From Vallitalea maricola (GTDB lineage: Bacteria > Bacillota > Clostridia > Lachnospirales > Vallitaleaceae): a stretch of DNA of 62,876 nucleotides. Position 1 is the first letter of the stretch. Each line of letters starts with the position of its first letter. The notes beneath the pieces were generated by a model. That model was not told the origin of the DNA, did no database searches, and was given only the letters and a program-made list of their open reading frames with translations. The stretch is taken from positions 1 to 62,876 of the forward strand of contig NZ_BTPU01000017.1 in NCBI RefSeq assembly GCF_036985595.1, written 5' to 3'. Of this stretch, positions 1 through 8,862 are shown piece after piece. The translations under genes and the position numbers were made by a program.

Positions 1-108
1 ATGGTAAAATATTATTTATAAGTAATATGTAAAAAGATAATTAGTTTAATAACGTCTAAAAAAGGACAAAATATATACTAGAATGATTGTCAGAAAGAGT
101 GAGGAACA

Positions 109-273
109 ATGAAAAGTACGTATTACACAAGAAAATTAAAAGAATCTAGGAAAGAGCAGGGGTTGTGCATTGATTGCAGTAAACCACATAGTACAGGATA
201 TCTAAGATGTCAAGAATGTTTGGACAAACAAGCAGAGTATGCAAGAAAAAAAAGAAAGAAAGTAAATTCCTAG
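109..273 (+). CDS. 54-aa Cys4 zinc-finger-like miniprotein
   Basis: The ATG at 109 follows a GTGAGGA ribosome site. The 54-residue product is very basic and has four cysteines as two CxxC pairs (C20/C23 and C36/C39) spaced like a small zinc knuckle, then a Lys/Arg-rich tail. Short CxxC...CxxC proteins of this kind are common in phage genomes; that, and the endolysin and holin just downstream, suggest phage origin (inference). A strong hairpin terminator follows the stop. No specific function can be assigned; nucleic-acid binding is the simplest guess. Confidence 0.6.
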   Translation: MKSTYYTRKLKESRKEQGLCIDCSKPHSTGYLRCQECLDKQAEYARKKRKKVNS

Positions 274-275
274 AC

Positions 276-319
276 TAAAAGGCAGTGTATGTAATTATTT
301 ATGTACAGTGCCTTTTTTT
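276..319 (+). terminator. Rho-independent terminator after the Cys4 miniprotein
   Basis: An 18-bp near-perfect stem (AAAAGGCAGTGTATGTAA against TTATGTACAGTGCCTTTT) with a short loop runs into a T-tract. It separates the miniprotein from the endolysin. Confidence 0.8.
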
Positions 320-458
320 AGTATGAAAAAATATACAATTAATGCTATGGTATAAACGGAATTTCTTATAACGTTCACTTTCTCTTTTTCATAAGCATAT
401 AATGAATTAAGTACTATAAAACACTTAAGAAGAAGAATTAAGAAAGTGAGGTGAAAAA

Positions 459-1175
459 ATGGCTAATTATAAAATTATTTGGAAAGGAAATGACAATACT
501 AATAAGTCTACTAGGAGAGGACATGCCCCTAAAATAATTGTTAATCACATAACAGAAGGGTCAGCAAAATCTACTATAAATTGGTTTACTAGTTCCGGTA
601 ATACAGTATCATCAGCACATTTTCTTGTTACTAAATCAGGAGAGATATATCAATTTGTTAAGATCGAAGATAATGCATGGGCTAATGGAATTAGTTCACA
701 AAACAGAAAATATTCTACTGCTTCTATTGTGAAAGAGATGGGAGTTAATCCTAATTGGTATTCAGTTTCTATAGAACATGAAGGAATACATAGGATGACA
801 CAAGGAAAATTGACAGATAAACAGCTGGCGGCAACCATTTGGTTACATCAATATATAATAGATTATGTTAAAAGAAAATGGAATGTTGATATACCTTTAG
901 ATAGAAAACATATACTCGGGCATTATGAAATTGACCCAAGAAGGAAACCAAATTGTCCAGGAGAAAAATACCCTTTTGATCAAATTATACAAGCATTGAA
1001 TAATAAAAATACCTTAACTGATATTAAGGGGCATTGGGCAGAACAATATATAAATGAGGTTGTTTTACAAGGTATAATGTCTGGGTATCCAAATGGAGAG
1101 TTTAAACCTGATGAAAAAGTATCTAGAGGGGAACTAGCAACAGTTATAGCTAGATTACTTAAAAAGGAGGTGTAG
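459..1175 (+). CDS. N-acetylmuramoyl-L-alanine amidase with C-terminal SLH domain (endolysin)
   Basis: The 238-aa protein carries an Amidase_2/PGRP-type zinc amidase domain (about residues 1-180) that would cleave the MurNAc to L-Ala bond of peptidoglycan. Candidate zinc ligands are the His of IIVNHITEG, the His of LGHYEID and the Cys of PNCPG. Residues about 187-238 form one S-layer-homology domain (DIKGHWAEQYI, MSGYPNGEFKPDEKVSRGELA), which binds pyruvylated secondary cell-wall polymer. There is no signal peptide, as expected for an endolysin that relies on a holin. The ATG at 459 has GTGAGGTG upstream. The holin gene begins 3 bp after the stop, so the pair is a lysis cassette. A host autolysin is less likely because export would require a signal. 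Confidence 0.88.
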   Translation: MANYKIIWKGNDNTNKSTRRGHAPKIIVNHITEGSAKSTINWFTSSGNTVSSAHFLVTKSGEIYQFVKIEDNAWANGISSQNRKYSTASIVKEMGVNPNWYSVSIEHEGIHRMTQGKLTDKQLAATIWLHQYIIDYVKRKWNVDIPLDRKHILGHYEIDPRRKPNCPGEKYPFDQIIQALNNKNTLTDIKGHWAEQYINEVVLQGIMSGYPNGEFKPDEKVSRGELATVIARLLKKEV

Positions 1176-1178
1176 TAG

Positions 1179-1388
1179 ATGAAAAAAGAAATTCTACGAA
1201 GGTTAACAAATACCAAAGTAATTATTAGTATAGCTAGTACAATTGTTATGATACTTGTTGCGGCAGGTGTAAAAGTTCCTAATGAAAATGTGATGATTAT
1301 TGTTGAAGGACTATGCACAATAGGGATTATACTAGGGGTACTTAATGATAAAGGAATGGAGACAGAAAAGTGGGACGACAAGGAATAA
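1179..1388 (+). CDS. Phage holin, phi-LC3-like
   Basis: The 69-aa protein has a basic N-terminus, two hydrophobic segments (about 12-30 and 38-56) separated by a short polar turn, and an acidic C-terminal tail ending EKWDDKE. This is the plan of small class II holins of the phi-LC3 family, which form membrane lesions to release the endolysin. The ribosome site AAGGAGGTG overlaps the end of the upstream amidase gene, so translation is probably coupled. No phage structural genes follow, so this is the edge of a prophage, a phage-tail-like particle cluster or a remnant; the window start hides what lies upstream. Confidence 0.82.
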   Translation: MKKEILRRLTNTKVIISIASTIVMILVAAGVKVPNENVMIIVEGLCTIGIILGVLNDKGMETEKWDDKE

Positions 1389-1430
1389 TTATTGATAAAT
1401 ATTATATGGACATACTATAAAACTAATTAT

Positions 1431-1472
1431 AATATATTGAACTTGAATTTATTAAGTTCAATATATTATTTT
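1431..1472. terminator. Bidirectional terminator between holin and exporter genes
   Basis: A 14-bp perfect stem (AATATATTGAACTT against AAGTTCAATATATT) with a 9-nt loop is followed by T on the + strand; the minus strand also has an A/T-rich exit. It lies between convergent genes and overlaps the last codon of the minus-strand exporter gene. Confidence 0.75.
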
Positions 1473-1885
1473 TTCATTCGTGGAGATTTTGTTACAGAAG
1501 CAACCAAAAAAACTGCTACAGCTATAGCACATGCCAGTTCAATAGCCTGTATACCATAGTATGTAGACATATCATAATCTTGAATAACAATATTATAGAT
1601 TGCCTTATATAATATTGCTCCTGGAACCAAAGGGATGATACCTGCAATTAAATATACTGTAACTGGTGTTTTTCTTATTTTAGATAATATATGGGCTATA
1701 ATACTAATAGTTAAAGCTCCAAGGAATGTTGAAAAAATAATGGAGTCTATATTTATTGTCAATAAATAAACAAGCCAACCTATAGCTCCGTTAATACCAC
1801 AATAAAGTAATTGATTCTTTGAGATATTAAAAATTATTGAGAAAAACAAAGTTGCAAAAAAAGCTGCTATTACTTGAATAATCAT
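1466..1885 (-). CDS. Threonine/serine exporter small subunit (ThrE_2/YjjB type)
   Basis: The 139-aa very hydrophobic protein has four to five predicted membrane segments and the IPLVPGAILYKAIYN motif typical of the ThrE_2 (formerly DUF3815) half of ThrE exporters. In Corynebacterium ThrE the two halves are fused; in many Firmicutes and in Escherichia coli (YjjP/YjjB) they are separate, as here. Its start overlaps the stop of the upstream partner by 4 bp (ATGA), so the pair is a translationally coupled operon. The product is expected to form a complex with the larger subunit and export small amino acids or dicarboxylates; the substrate is not evident from sequence. Confidence 0.85.
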   Translation of the reverse strand: MIIQVIAAFFATLFFSIIFNISKNQLLYCGINGAIGWLVYLLTINIDSIIFSTFLGALTISIIAHILSKIRKTPVTVYLIAGIIPLVPGAILYKAIYNIVIQDYDMSTYYGIQAIELACAIAVAVFLVASVTKSPRMKK

Positions 1886-2658
1886 ATTGCTATACCTCCA
1901 GATAACAAATAATATAGTTTCAGAACTACTCCTACACCAGTTGCAATGGATGCTGCTACAATTAGAGCTTCAACACCTCTCGATATACCAGATAATAAAT
2001 TACCTTCAATAGTATCTCTAATTGCATTGGTAAAAGCAACACCTGGAACCAAAGGCATGATGGAACCAATAATTATTAAGTCAAAATTTGTTCCTAGAGG
2101 AATAAATTTAGTAAATAAAATAGCAATCAGTGCAATTAAACAACCACCAACTATATCATAAAAGAATTTATATATATTCAACTTCTTGAATAATATATCT
2201 ATAATAGCTAAGTTGGCACCGATAAAGGAAGATACAATAAAATCCTTAAGATTTCCACTGAAAACTGTTGTAAAAAAACCAGCTGCCAAACCAGTAGCTA
2301 TGATTGTGAGCATATTTGAATAAGCTGGTTTTGATTTAACTTCAAGTAATTTTTCATAAGCTTCTTCTATAGTAAGTTGATTGGTACAATATTTTCTGGA
2401 AATATCGTTAGTAAGTTCTACTTTGGATAGATGGATAGTTCGTTTATTAACCCTTTTTACATATGTAATCATTTCAATTGTTGGATCGTCTAGAGTGGCA
2501 AATATTCCTGTCGGCGTAACAAAGGATTCAATAACCTGAAAATTAGTTGTTTTCAATATTCTATTTATAGTATCTTCAACTCTATAAGTTTCAGCACCAT
2601 TTCTTAACATGATCTCTCCTGAAAGAATAGCTGATTTGAAAATTAGTTTATAGTTCAT
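1882..2658 (-). CDS. Threonine/serine exporter large subunit (ThrE/YjjP type)
   Basis: The 258-aa protein has a soluble N-terminal domain of about 115 residues with the family signature GEIMLRNGAETYRVEDTI, then five hydrophobic segments and the repeat-type motif IMPLVPGVAFTNAIRD. This is the ThrE (DUF1212) family, the major half of a two-component amino-acid exporter. It is the first gene of a two-gene minus-strand operon and overlaps its partner by 4 bp. The function follows from the family; YjjPB in enterobacteria is associated with succinate, so the substrate may not be threonine. Confidence 0.87.
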   Translation of the reverse strand: MNYKLIFKSAILSGEIMLRNGAETYRVEDTINRILKTTNFQVIESFVTPTGIFATLDDPTIEMITYVKRVNKRTIHLSKVELTNDISRKYCTNQLTIEEAYEKLLEVKSKPAYSNMLTIIATGLAAGFFTTVFSGNLKDFIVSSFIGANLAIIDILFKKLNIYKFFYDIVGGCLIALIAILFTKFIPLGTNFDLIIIGSIMPLVPGVAFTNAIRDTIEGNLLSGISRGVEALIVAASIATGVGVVLKLYYLLSGGIAI

Positions 2659-3070
2659 ATGATCACCTTATAATTATTCCTTTATAATAAAAATTAGCTT
2701 ATTTTTTGATATTTTATATACAATCCAGCTGTTAATCTAATCAAATACATTGTACACTATACTTAAGCGGGTATCAATTCAATATTCAAAATTATAATAA
2801 ATAATATCTTTAATAGGAATTAACAATATTTAGTAAATCTTTTATAATGATAATTTAAATAAAATTAGTATTTTTTTTAACATAAATAGGATATACTTAT
2901 TTTATCTTAGAATAAGTGTTTATATGTATCTTTTTTATATTACTATATTAATTACACTATTTACAAATGGTAAAAAAGCACTAATTGAATAGGCAAATAT
3001 AACTAATTGACTTGCTTTTGTTTGTTATGTAAAATTCAAAAGACGTAACTTTATAATTGCAGAGAGGAAA
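2659..3070. other. Intergenic region between divergent transporter operons
   Basis: These 412 bp are extremely AT-rich and contain no credible ORF. The only recognisable signal is a sigma-A-like promoter near the right end. The minus-strand promoter for the ThrE-type operon must lie near the left end, but I could not pick a clear one. Confidence 0.5.
3007..3035 (+). promoter_or_regulatory. Candidate sigma-A promoter for the NSS transporter
   Basis: TTGACT and TAAAAT are separated by 17 bp, about 36 bp upstream of the GTG start. Confidence 0.5.
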
Positions 3071-4441
3071 GTGTATACATTGAAGGATAATAATGTTCAG
3101 AGAAGTCAATGGGGAAGTAAAATAGGTTTTATACTAGCAGCTGGAGGATCAGCTGTTGGTTTAGGAAATATATGGAGGTTTCCATATCTAGCTGGAGAAA
3201 ATGGTGGAGGAGCTTTTGTACTTATTTATTTAATAACTGTAGCAATAATAGGGTTCACATTAATGCTTGCAGAATTTACTATTGGAAGATACTCTCAGAG
3301 TAATGCAGTTGGAGCTTTTAAAAATATTGATAAAAGATTTGGTTTTATAGGATTCATTGGTGTTATAGTTGCATTTTTGATTATGGGTTTTTATATGATT
3401 GTTGGTGGATGGTCATTAGCATATATTTTTAAGGCTATTACAGGAACAATTAGTTCAACAGACCCTAACTTTTTATCTAATTCATTTAATGAGTTGGTAG
3501 TTAATGACTTTCAACCAATTTTTTGGGGAGGCATATATATAATTCTTAATATTGTCATAGTTTCATCAGGTATAAATAAAGGAATTGAAAAGGCTAGTAA
3601 AATCCTTATGCCTGCATTATTTGTAATTATGATAATACTAACTTTTAAAAGTTTATCACTTGAAGGAGCTATGGCGGGTGTTGAATTTTTTATTAAGCCT
3701 AACTTTAGCGAGATAACACCAAAAGTAATACTTAACGCAGCGGGACAAGCATTTTTCTCTTTGAGCCTAGGTATGGCATGTATGGTTACTTACGGAAGTT
3801 ACTTAAATAAAAGTGAAAATTTGGTTAAGAATGCAATAATAGTTCCATTGCTAGATACATCAGTAGCCATTATGGCTGGATTTGTTATTCTTCCAGCAGT
3901 TTTTGCATTTGGTTTTACACCAGAAGAAGGACCAAGTCTTGCATTTGTTACTATTCCAGCAGTATTCACTACAATGGGAACTAACCTTGGAATTATATTC
4001 TCAACATTATTCTTTATATTATTGACTATAGCTGCTATTACTTCGTCTATATCCCTATTAGAAATACCAGTTGCTTACTTAATAGAACAACGAAAATGGA
4101 CCAGAAGAAAAGCCGTTATTATAACTAGCATAATTGTATTTGTAATGTGTATATTTTCGTCATTATCAAAAGGCAGCTTAAGCCATGTAATGATTGGTGG
4201 TAAAAGCATATTCGATCTATATGGTTTTCTAACTTCCAATATATTACAACCATTCGGTGGATTGATGATATGCTTATTTGTCGGTTGGATATTAGGTAAG
4301 AAAAAAGCATTGAATGAAGCTACTAACGAAGGTACTGTCAAATTTAGATTAGCTAACTTTTGGATCTTTTTATTGAAGTATATCATACCTGTACTAATTT
4401 TCCTTATATTCTTATCAGGGCTAGGTGTTTTCAATATTTAG
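3071..4441 (+). CDS. Sodium-dependent transporter, neurotransmitter:sodium symporter (SNF) family
   Basis: The 456-aa integral membrane protein has about 11-12 hydrophobic segments. The first helix shows the NSS signature GSAVGLGNIWRFPYL with the unwound Gly/Asn region that binds Na+ and substrate, followed by GENGGGAF. LeuT and its relatives couple Na+ influx to uptake of amino acids or related compounds. The GTG start at 3071 has AGAGAGG directly upstream; a TTG at 3080 with better spacing is possible and would shorten the protein by three residues. It is monocistronic, before glyA. Amino-acid uptake is the family expectation; the substrate cannot be read from sequence. Confidence 0.9.
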   Translation: MYTLKDNNVQRSQWGSKIGFILAAGGSAVGLGNIWRFPYLAGENGGGAFVLIYLITVAIIGFTLMLAEFTIGRYSQSNAVGAFKNIDKRFGFIGFIGVIVAFLIMGFYMIVGGWSLAYIFKAITGTISSTDPNFLSNSFNELVVNDFQPIFWGGIYIILNIVIVSSGINKGIEKASKILMPALFVIMIILTFKSLSLEGAMAGVEFFIKPNFSEITPKVILNAAGQAFFSLSLGMACMVTYGSYLNKSENLVKNAIIVPLLDTSVAIMAGFVILPAVFAFGFTPEEGPSLAFVTIPAVFTTMGTNLGIIFSTLFFILLTIAAITSSISLLEIPVAYLIEQRKWTRRKAVIITSIIVFVMCIFSSLSKGSLSHVMIGGKSIFDLYGFLTSNILQPFGGLMICLFVGWILGKKKALNEATNEGTVKFRLANFWIFLLKYIIPVLIFLIFLSGLGVFNI

Positions 4442-4530
4442 ATATTTTCTGATTACTATTAATGAATGTTAAGTTAGGTATTTCATAAATTCATAAAAAA
4501 AGGAAATAAATCAAATATACTAAATGCGTA

Positions 4531-4559
4531 TTCCAATATAGATTAACTTATGCTATAAT
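4531..4559 (+). promoter_or_regulatory. Candidate extended -10 promoter for glyA
   Basis: TATAAT is preceded by TGC (extended -10) with a weak -35 (TTCCAA) 17 bp upstream. The glyA ATG lies about 40 bp downstream. Confidence 0.5.
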
Positions 4560-4598
4560 GATTTCATTGATTTACTAAGTAAAAATGGAGGTATGTAG

Positions 4599-5831
4599 AT
4601 GTATACATTTGATGAAATTAAAAGCGTTGATCCAGAATTAGCTAGTGCACTGGACAAGGAAATAAACAGGCAAAGGGATAACATTGAACTTATAGCTTCA
4701 GAGAATTTTGTATCAAAAGCAGTATTAGCAGCAATGGGAAGCCAGTTAACTAATAAATATGCAGAAGGTTACCCAGGTAAAAGATATTATGGCGGTTGTG
4801 AATGCGTAGATATAGCGGAAGATCTAGCAAGAGACAGAGTAAAAGAATTATTTGGTGCAGAACATGCTAATGTTCAACCTCATTCTGGTGCTAATGCTAA
4901 CTTAGCTGTTTATTTTGCAGTACTTAATCCTGGTGATACTATTATGGGTATGAATTTATCACATGGGGGACACTTAACACACGGAAGTCCAGTTAATATT
5001 TCAGGTAAACAATATAAAATCGTACCATATGGTGTAAACAAAGAGGGTTATATCGATTACGATGAACTAATGAAAATTGCAAAAGAAAGTAAACCAAAAC
5101 TTATTGTAGCTGGAGCAAGTGCTTATGCTAGAACAATAGATTTCAAGAAATTTAGAGAAGTAGCTGATGAAGTTGGAGCTTATCTAATGGTAGATATGGC
5201 ACATATTGCAGGATTAGTTGCTGCAGGACTTCACCCAAGCCCAGTACCATATGCGGACTTTGTAACATCTACAACTCATAAAACATTAAGAGGACCAAGA
5301 GGCGGACTTATCTTATGTCCTGAAAAATTTGCTAAGATAATTGATAAAGCTATATTCCCAGGTATCCAAGGTGGGCCTTTGATGCACGTTATAGCTGCAA
5401 AAGCAGTCAGCTTCAAGGAAGCCTTATCAGAAGACTTTAAAAAATATCAGCAACAAACAATCAACAATGCTAAAGCTTTAGCAGAAGGTCTAACTAAAAG
5501 AGGGTTTAATCTTGTATCAGGGGGAACAGATAACCATCTACTATTAGTTGACCTTCAAAATATGGACTTAACTGGTAAAGTTGCAGAAAAATTACTAGAT
5601 GAAGTATCAGTAACATGCAACAAAAACACAGTACCATTTGACCCTAAGAGTCCATTTGTAACTAGCGGAATAAGACTCGGAACACCTGCTGTTACAACAA
5701 GAGGAATGAAAGAAGAAGATATGGATACCATCGCCGAAATCATATATCTAGCACTCAGCGATTTCGAAAACAACAAAGAAAAAGCACAGAACCTAGTAAA
5801 AGACCTAGTAAAAAAATATCCACTATACTAA
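4599..5831 (+). CDS. glyA: Serine hydroxymethyltransferase
   Basis: The 410-aa protein is a full-length SHMT, a PLP enzyme that interconverts serine and glycine while charging tetrahydrofolate with a one-carbon unit. Diagnostic segments are NIELIASENF near the start, YAEGYPGKRYYGGCE, HSGANAN, LSHGGHLTHG, DMAHIAG and the PLP-lysine region TSTTHKTLRGPRGG. The start has a GGAGG site. The gene stands alone, ends in a strong terminator and lacks the glycine riboswitch seen upstream of gcvT in this window, although both act on glycine. Confidence 0.97.
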   Translation: MYTFDEIKSVDPELASALDKEINRQRDNIELIASENFVSKAVLAAMGSQLTNKYAEGYPGKRYYGGCECVDIAEDLARDRVKELFGAEHANVQPHSGANANLAVYFAVLNPGDTIMGMNLSHGGHLTHGSPVNISGKQYKIVPYGVNKEGYIDYDELMKIAKESKPKLIVAGASAYARTIDFKKFREVADEVGAYLMVDMAHIAGLVAAGLHPSPVPYADFVTSTTHKTLRGPRGGLILCPEKFAKIIDKAIFPGIQGGPLMHVIAAKAVSFKEALSEDFKKYQQQTINNAKALAEGLTKRGFNLVSGGTDNHLLLVDLQNMDLTGKVAEKLLDEVSVTCNKNTVPFDPKSPFVTSGIRLGTPAVTTRGMKEEDMDTIAEIIYLALSDFENNKEKAQNLVKDLVKKYPLY

Positions 5832-5854
5832 AAATAAATAATATATAATATATC

Positions 5855-5889
5855 AAAAAGCTCAGTGCTAACCCCACTGAGCTTTTTTC
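5855..5889 (+). terminator. glyA terminator
   Basis: A 13-bp stem (AAAAAGCTCAGTG against CACTGAGCTTTTT) with an 8-nt loop is followed by T residues. Confidence 0.85.
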
Positions 5890-5984
5890 TATTATGAAAT
5901 ACATATCAGTATTTCATAAACAAATCACTTATGAAAAATAGTTGACCATACACTCATGATATTAAAAAATAACGGGCATAAAAA

Positions 5985-6055
5985 AGTGGTATATGATTCG
6001 TTTTACACAGACCGTTCCTTTGGAGTAAGGCAAGTAAAACGAATCATATACCACT
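5985..6055. repeat. Long perfect inverted repeat (22-bp arms, 27-nt centre)
   Basis: AGTGGTATATGATTCGTTTTAC at 5985-6006 is matched by its exact complement at 6034-6055. The 27-nt centre contains a small TCC/GGA hairpin. It sits between convergent genes, beyond the glyA terminator, and has no T-tract of its own. Its centre does not match the other structured repeats in this window. Confidence 0.8.
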
Positions 6056-6118
6056 AATATAGCCATACGTTAGTCTCAAACCACAAAACTAACTATTTTT
6101 TATAACTCACAACAAAAG

Positions 6119-7621
6119 CTATTTTATCTGTTCAACACTATAACCTTCATCCTCTAACTTCTTAACTATCCCTGCATTAGTTACCATATGACCAGCTCCA
6201 ACTATTACAAAATAAGTTTTTTCACTATCATCATTAAGATAACTTAATACACTTTCATACATATGATCATTTCTATCAATCCAGAATTTCTTAGTAAATT
6301 CATCAGTAGAATTTTCATCATATGCTACTGTTTCTTCTAATTCTCCAACATTTCCTGTTCTCCAAGATTCTAACATTCCAGCTATCGTATCAACATTGTC
6401 CATTGAATCAACAGCAGGATCAGTTTCTTCATTATCTTCTGCTTTTTCTTCAGGTTTAGTCAATACACTCTGTAAAAATTGTTCTTGGAACTCTGAATCA
6501 AATGATTCAAATAAATCAGTTTGGAATTTATAGCCTTCAATTTCAATTATTGGTTTTCTGAATAAAGCCTTGGACATAAAATAAACATCTACACCAAGTC
6601 CTGCTTGGATTGATTGTTCAGCAGCTTGTAGATTTTGAATAGTAAAGGCTGCACTCCAAGGTTTTAATAAATCATATTGCTCTTTTGTAACCACGCCAAA
6701 ACTCTTCATTGCTTCTTCATAAGCTTCATAAGTTTCTTTTGAAACATGTTGGGCTATAGTAGTTCCATCAGAATATACCATTTTTTGCTGCATATAAGCA
6801 ATTCCTTCTTGGCTATCTAATAAATTAACCTCAACAGCTAAAGCATCAGATGAATCAAAAGCTTCTAATATGTCATCATTCATTGGATAAATACTTGAAT
6901 CTGCTATATGTATTGAACCTAGAAGATAAACTGTATTTTTTCCACCGCTAACTTTCCAAAAAGCACCTTTTGCAGCTCTATCAGATTTTTGAATAGCATA
7001 ATAATAAGCTCTTCTTGTTAAGGACAAAAGTTGTTCTTTAGTACAATTATTTTCAAGTCCTAGCTTATTATTACCGATACCATTTAGAAGGTTATTAGAA
7101 ACCAAGTATTTGACACCATTAAGATTATCATCCATTGATGAAATATCATCAAAAGAAAGTGAATAATCCAGTTCATAGTCGAAAGTTGGTTCAGCTTTTT
7201 TGATAACATTATATAGAACGTTTACAACATCTTTTCTTGTAACGACTACATTCATATTATCATCTAATAAAAATACGTTAAATAATTTGTAAGCAGCTTT
7301 TTGTAAAGCGATATCATCAATTGTTATATTTTCATCAGATACTGTTTCGCCAGTTAGTTTTTCATATAACTTAACACCTACAGTATATAATTCTCTATAA
7401 GTTACATTTGATTGATATTGCCCAAACATAGATATATCAATAATATCATAGATACTTAACATCTGAACATCTTCTAATGCCCATATGCTAGGTTGTTCAG
7501 GTTGCTGCTGCTTGATTGGTGCAGGATTTGCATAAGCTACTTGAAAATTGTAATTGATTGATACTAAACAAAGAACAAGTGACATACACAAAATAGTAAA
7601 TAACTTTCTTGGTTGTTTCAC
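6119..7621 (-). CDS. Secreted TraB/GumN-family protein with SLH-like N-terminal region
   Basis: The product (about 500 aa) begins with a signal peptide (MKQPRKLFTILC..., cleavage near AYA-NPAP). I chose the GTG at 7621 because AAAGGTGG lies 7 nt upstream; a GTG at 7633 would overlap that site. Two segments (about 45-100 and 140-205) look like degenerate S-layer-homology repeats (YLVSNNLLNGIG, KEQLLSLTRRAY). The C-terminal 280 residues form the TraB/GumN domain with VYLLGSIHIADSSIYP, conserved Glu residues (AVEVNL) and the terminal YFVIVGAGHMV, a putative metal-dependent protease-like or erythromycin-esterase-like fold. It probably acts at the cell surface. The natural substrate of such proteins is unknown. 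Confidence 0.85.
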   Translation of the reverse strand: MKQPRKLFTILCMSLVLCLVSINYNFQVAYANPAPIKQQQPEQPSIWALEDVQMLSIYDIIDISMFGQYQSNVTYRELYTVGVKLYEKLTGETVSDENITIDDIALQKAAYKLFNVFLLDDNMNVVVTRKDVVNVLYNVIKKAEPTFDYELDYSLSFDDISSMDDNLNGVKYLVSNNLLNGIGNNKLGLENNCTKEQLLSLTRRAYYYAIQKSDRAAKGAFWKVSGGKNTVYLLGSIHIADSSIYPMNDDILEAFDSSDALAVEVNLLDSQEGIAYMQQKMVYSDGTTIAQHVSKETYEAYEEAMKSFGVVTKEQYDLLKPWSAAFTIQNLQAAEQSIQAGLGVDVYFMSKALFRKPIIEIEGYKFQTDLFESFDSEFQEQFLQSVLTKPEEKAEDNEETDPAVDSMDNVDTIAGMLESWRTGNVGELEETVAYDENSTDEFTKKFWIDRNDHMYESVLSYLNDDSEKTYFVIVGAGHMVTNAGIVKKLEDEGYSVEQIK

Positions 7622-7753
7622 AAAAATAACCACCTTTCTTATAATGCCTAGAATAACTATGTATATGTTTACTGATTGATATTATCATACATATATATCT
7701 ATGTCAATATCTAGAAAGATTTCCAAAAAATATAAAAAAAGAATAAATATACA

Positions 7754-8389
7754 TCAATATCCTAATTCTTCTCCAACAAGAATAACTTTAATTCTATTAG
7801 GTACTCGTGACATTCTTGTTATAACTGTTTGGCAACAGATACAATCATCACTAAGGCAATCACTGCATTTACCTGTGATTGAACATGGTGTATTCTTATT
7901 TAATCTAACTGTATTGATAGGTGAAGCTTCATTTCGGACTCTTTTTAATGCAGCTTCTTCATCTAAAACAACCTTATTCATTCCAGCAACAACAATTACA
8001 TTACTAGGACCATATATCAAAGCAGCAAGCCTATTGCCATTACCATCTATATTGACTAATTTTCCATCAAGTGTAATAGCATTGGAACTCATAAGATAAT
8101 AATCAGCAGATAGAGCCTGATGATAAATTTTGGCTGCTTCTTCATTATTATTGGCAGTACTTCTATCTAATAGATTATAATTACCATTTTTAAGAGAATC
8201 AAGTAAATCAATTTCATGTAAAGTCATTGAACCACCCCATGAAACTGTAGAACCATCATTTAATAATTCAAGAATTTTATCTTTTGCCAGTTGTTTGTTT
8301 TCACAATAATAAGCTTCAATCCTTCTTTTCTGAAATTGTTTTATCAGATTCTTACTTGTGTTTTCATAATATTTTTTTCTAGGTGTCAT
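7754..8389 (-). CDS. LUD-domain (LutC/YkgG-like) protein
   Basis: The 211-aa protein belongs to the LUD (lactate utilization, DUF162) family: VSWGGSMTLHEIDLL, ADYYLMSSNAITLDGKLVN, NRLAALIYGPSNVI and the terminal GEELGY. The ATG at 8389 is used because AAGGAG lies 9 nt upstream; an in-frame ATG at 8464 lacks a site. Near the C-terminus it has the pattern C-x5-C-x2-C-x6-C, shared with a second LUD protein at 50227 in this window. LutC proteins work with LutA/LutB in lactate oxidation, but neither partner is nearby, so the role here is unknown; stand-alone LUD proteins are frequent in Clostridia. Confidence 0.87.
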   Translation of the reverse strand: MTPRKKYYENTSKNLIKQFQKRRIEAYYCENKQLAKDKILELLNDGSTVSWGGSMTLHEIDLLDSLKNGNYNLLDRSTANNNEEAAKIYHQALSADYYLMSSNAITLDGKLVNIDGNGNRLAALIYGPSNVIVVAGMNKVVLDEEAALKRVRNEASPINTVRLNKNTPCSITGKCSDCLSDDCICCQTVITRMSRVPNRIKVILVGEELGY

Positions 8390-8490
8390 TACCTTCAACT
8401 CCTTAATATGTATTTTAATGACTTTTATTAATTGTAGTATACCATTTAAATCAGCAATAGTCATTATAAAATAGACTAAAAAGTATTTAA

Positions 8491-8658
8491 TTACATATCA
8501 AGAATTTCTTTTATTTTATCATAATCAGGGAGAGTTTTTGCTTCTTCTTCGGTGATTCTTTTAAAGCCTAATTTCAGATAATAATCAAGTTGTTTTTCAT
8601 TAGTCAGCATCAGTATTTTACCTTTTTCATCGTATACATATATTTCGTTATAAATCAT
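8491..8658 (-). CDS. Small conserved-looking protein, 55 aa, function unknown
   Basis: An ATG at 8658 with AAGGAG 6-7 nt upstream opens a 55-codon frame ending TAA at 8491. The product is soluble, acidic/basic mixed and rich in Lys and Glu, beginning MIYNEIYVYDEKGK and ending KIKEILDM. Two segments look like short beta strands followed by a helix. It lies 101 bp upstream of the LUD gene on the same strand and could be cotranscribed. I do not recognise the family. Confidence 0.62.
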   Translation of the reverse strand: MIYNEIYVYDEKGKILMLTNEKQLDYYLKLGFKRITEEEAKTLPDYDKIKEILDM

Positions 8659-8862
8659 ACAAATCTCCTTTCTTTACAATATAAGTTAATAATCTATTAT
8701 TAAATAATATGATTGAGATTGTATGAATTATTACATTAGCTTTTACAAATAATAAAGTAATCAACAATAGGAATATAGCATGATTTTCAATATAGAATAT
8801 TGTTATCAGCTTATTAAAAATTATTATATTTTGAATAAAATTCTATGAAAGGAAGACGATAA

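Noticed and set aside
4075..4434. Minus-strand frame inside the NSS transporter gene
   Set aside because: It lies wholly opposite a well-supported membrane-protein gene and has no recognisable domain or ribosome site.
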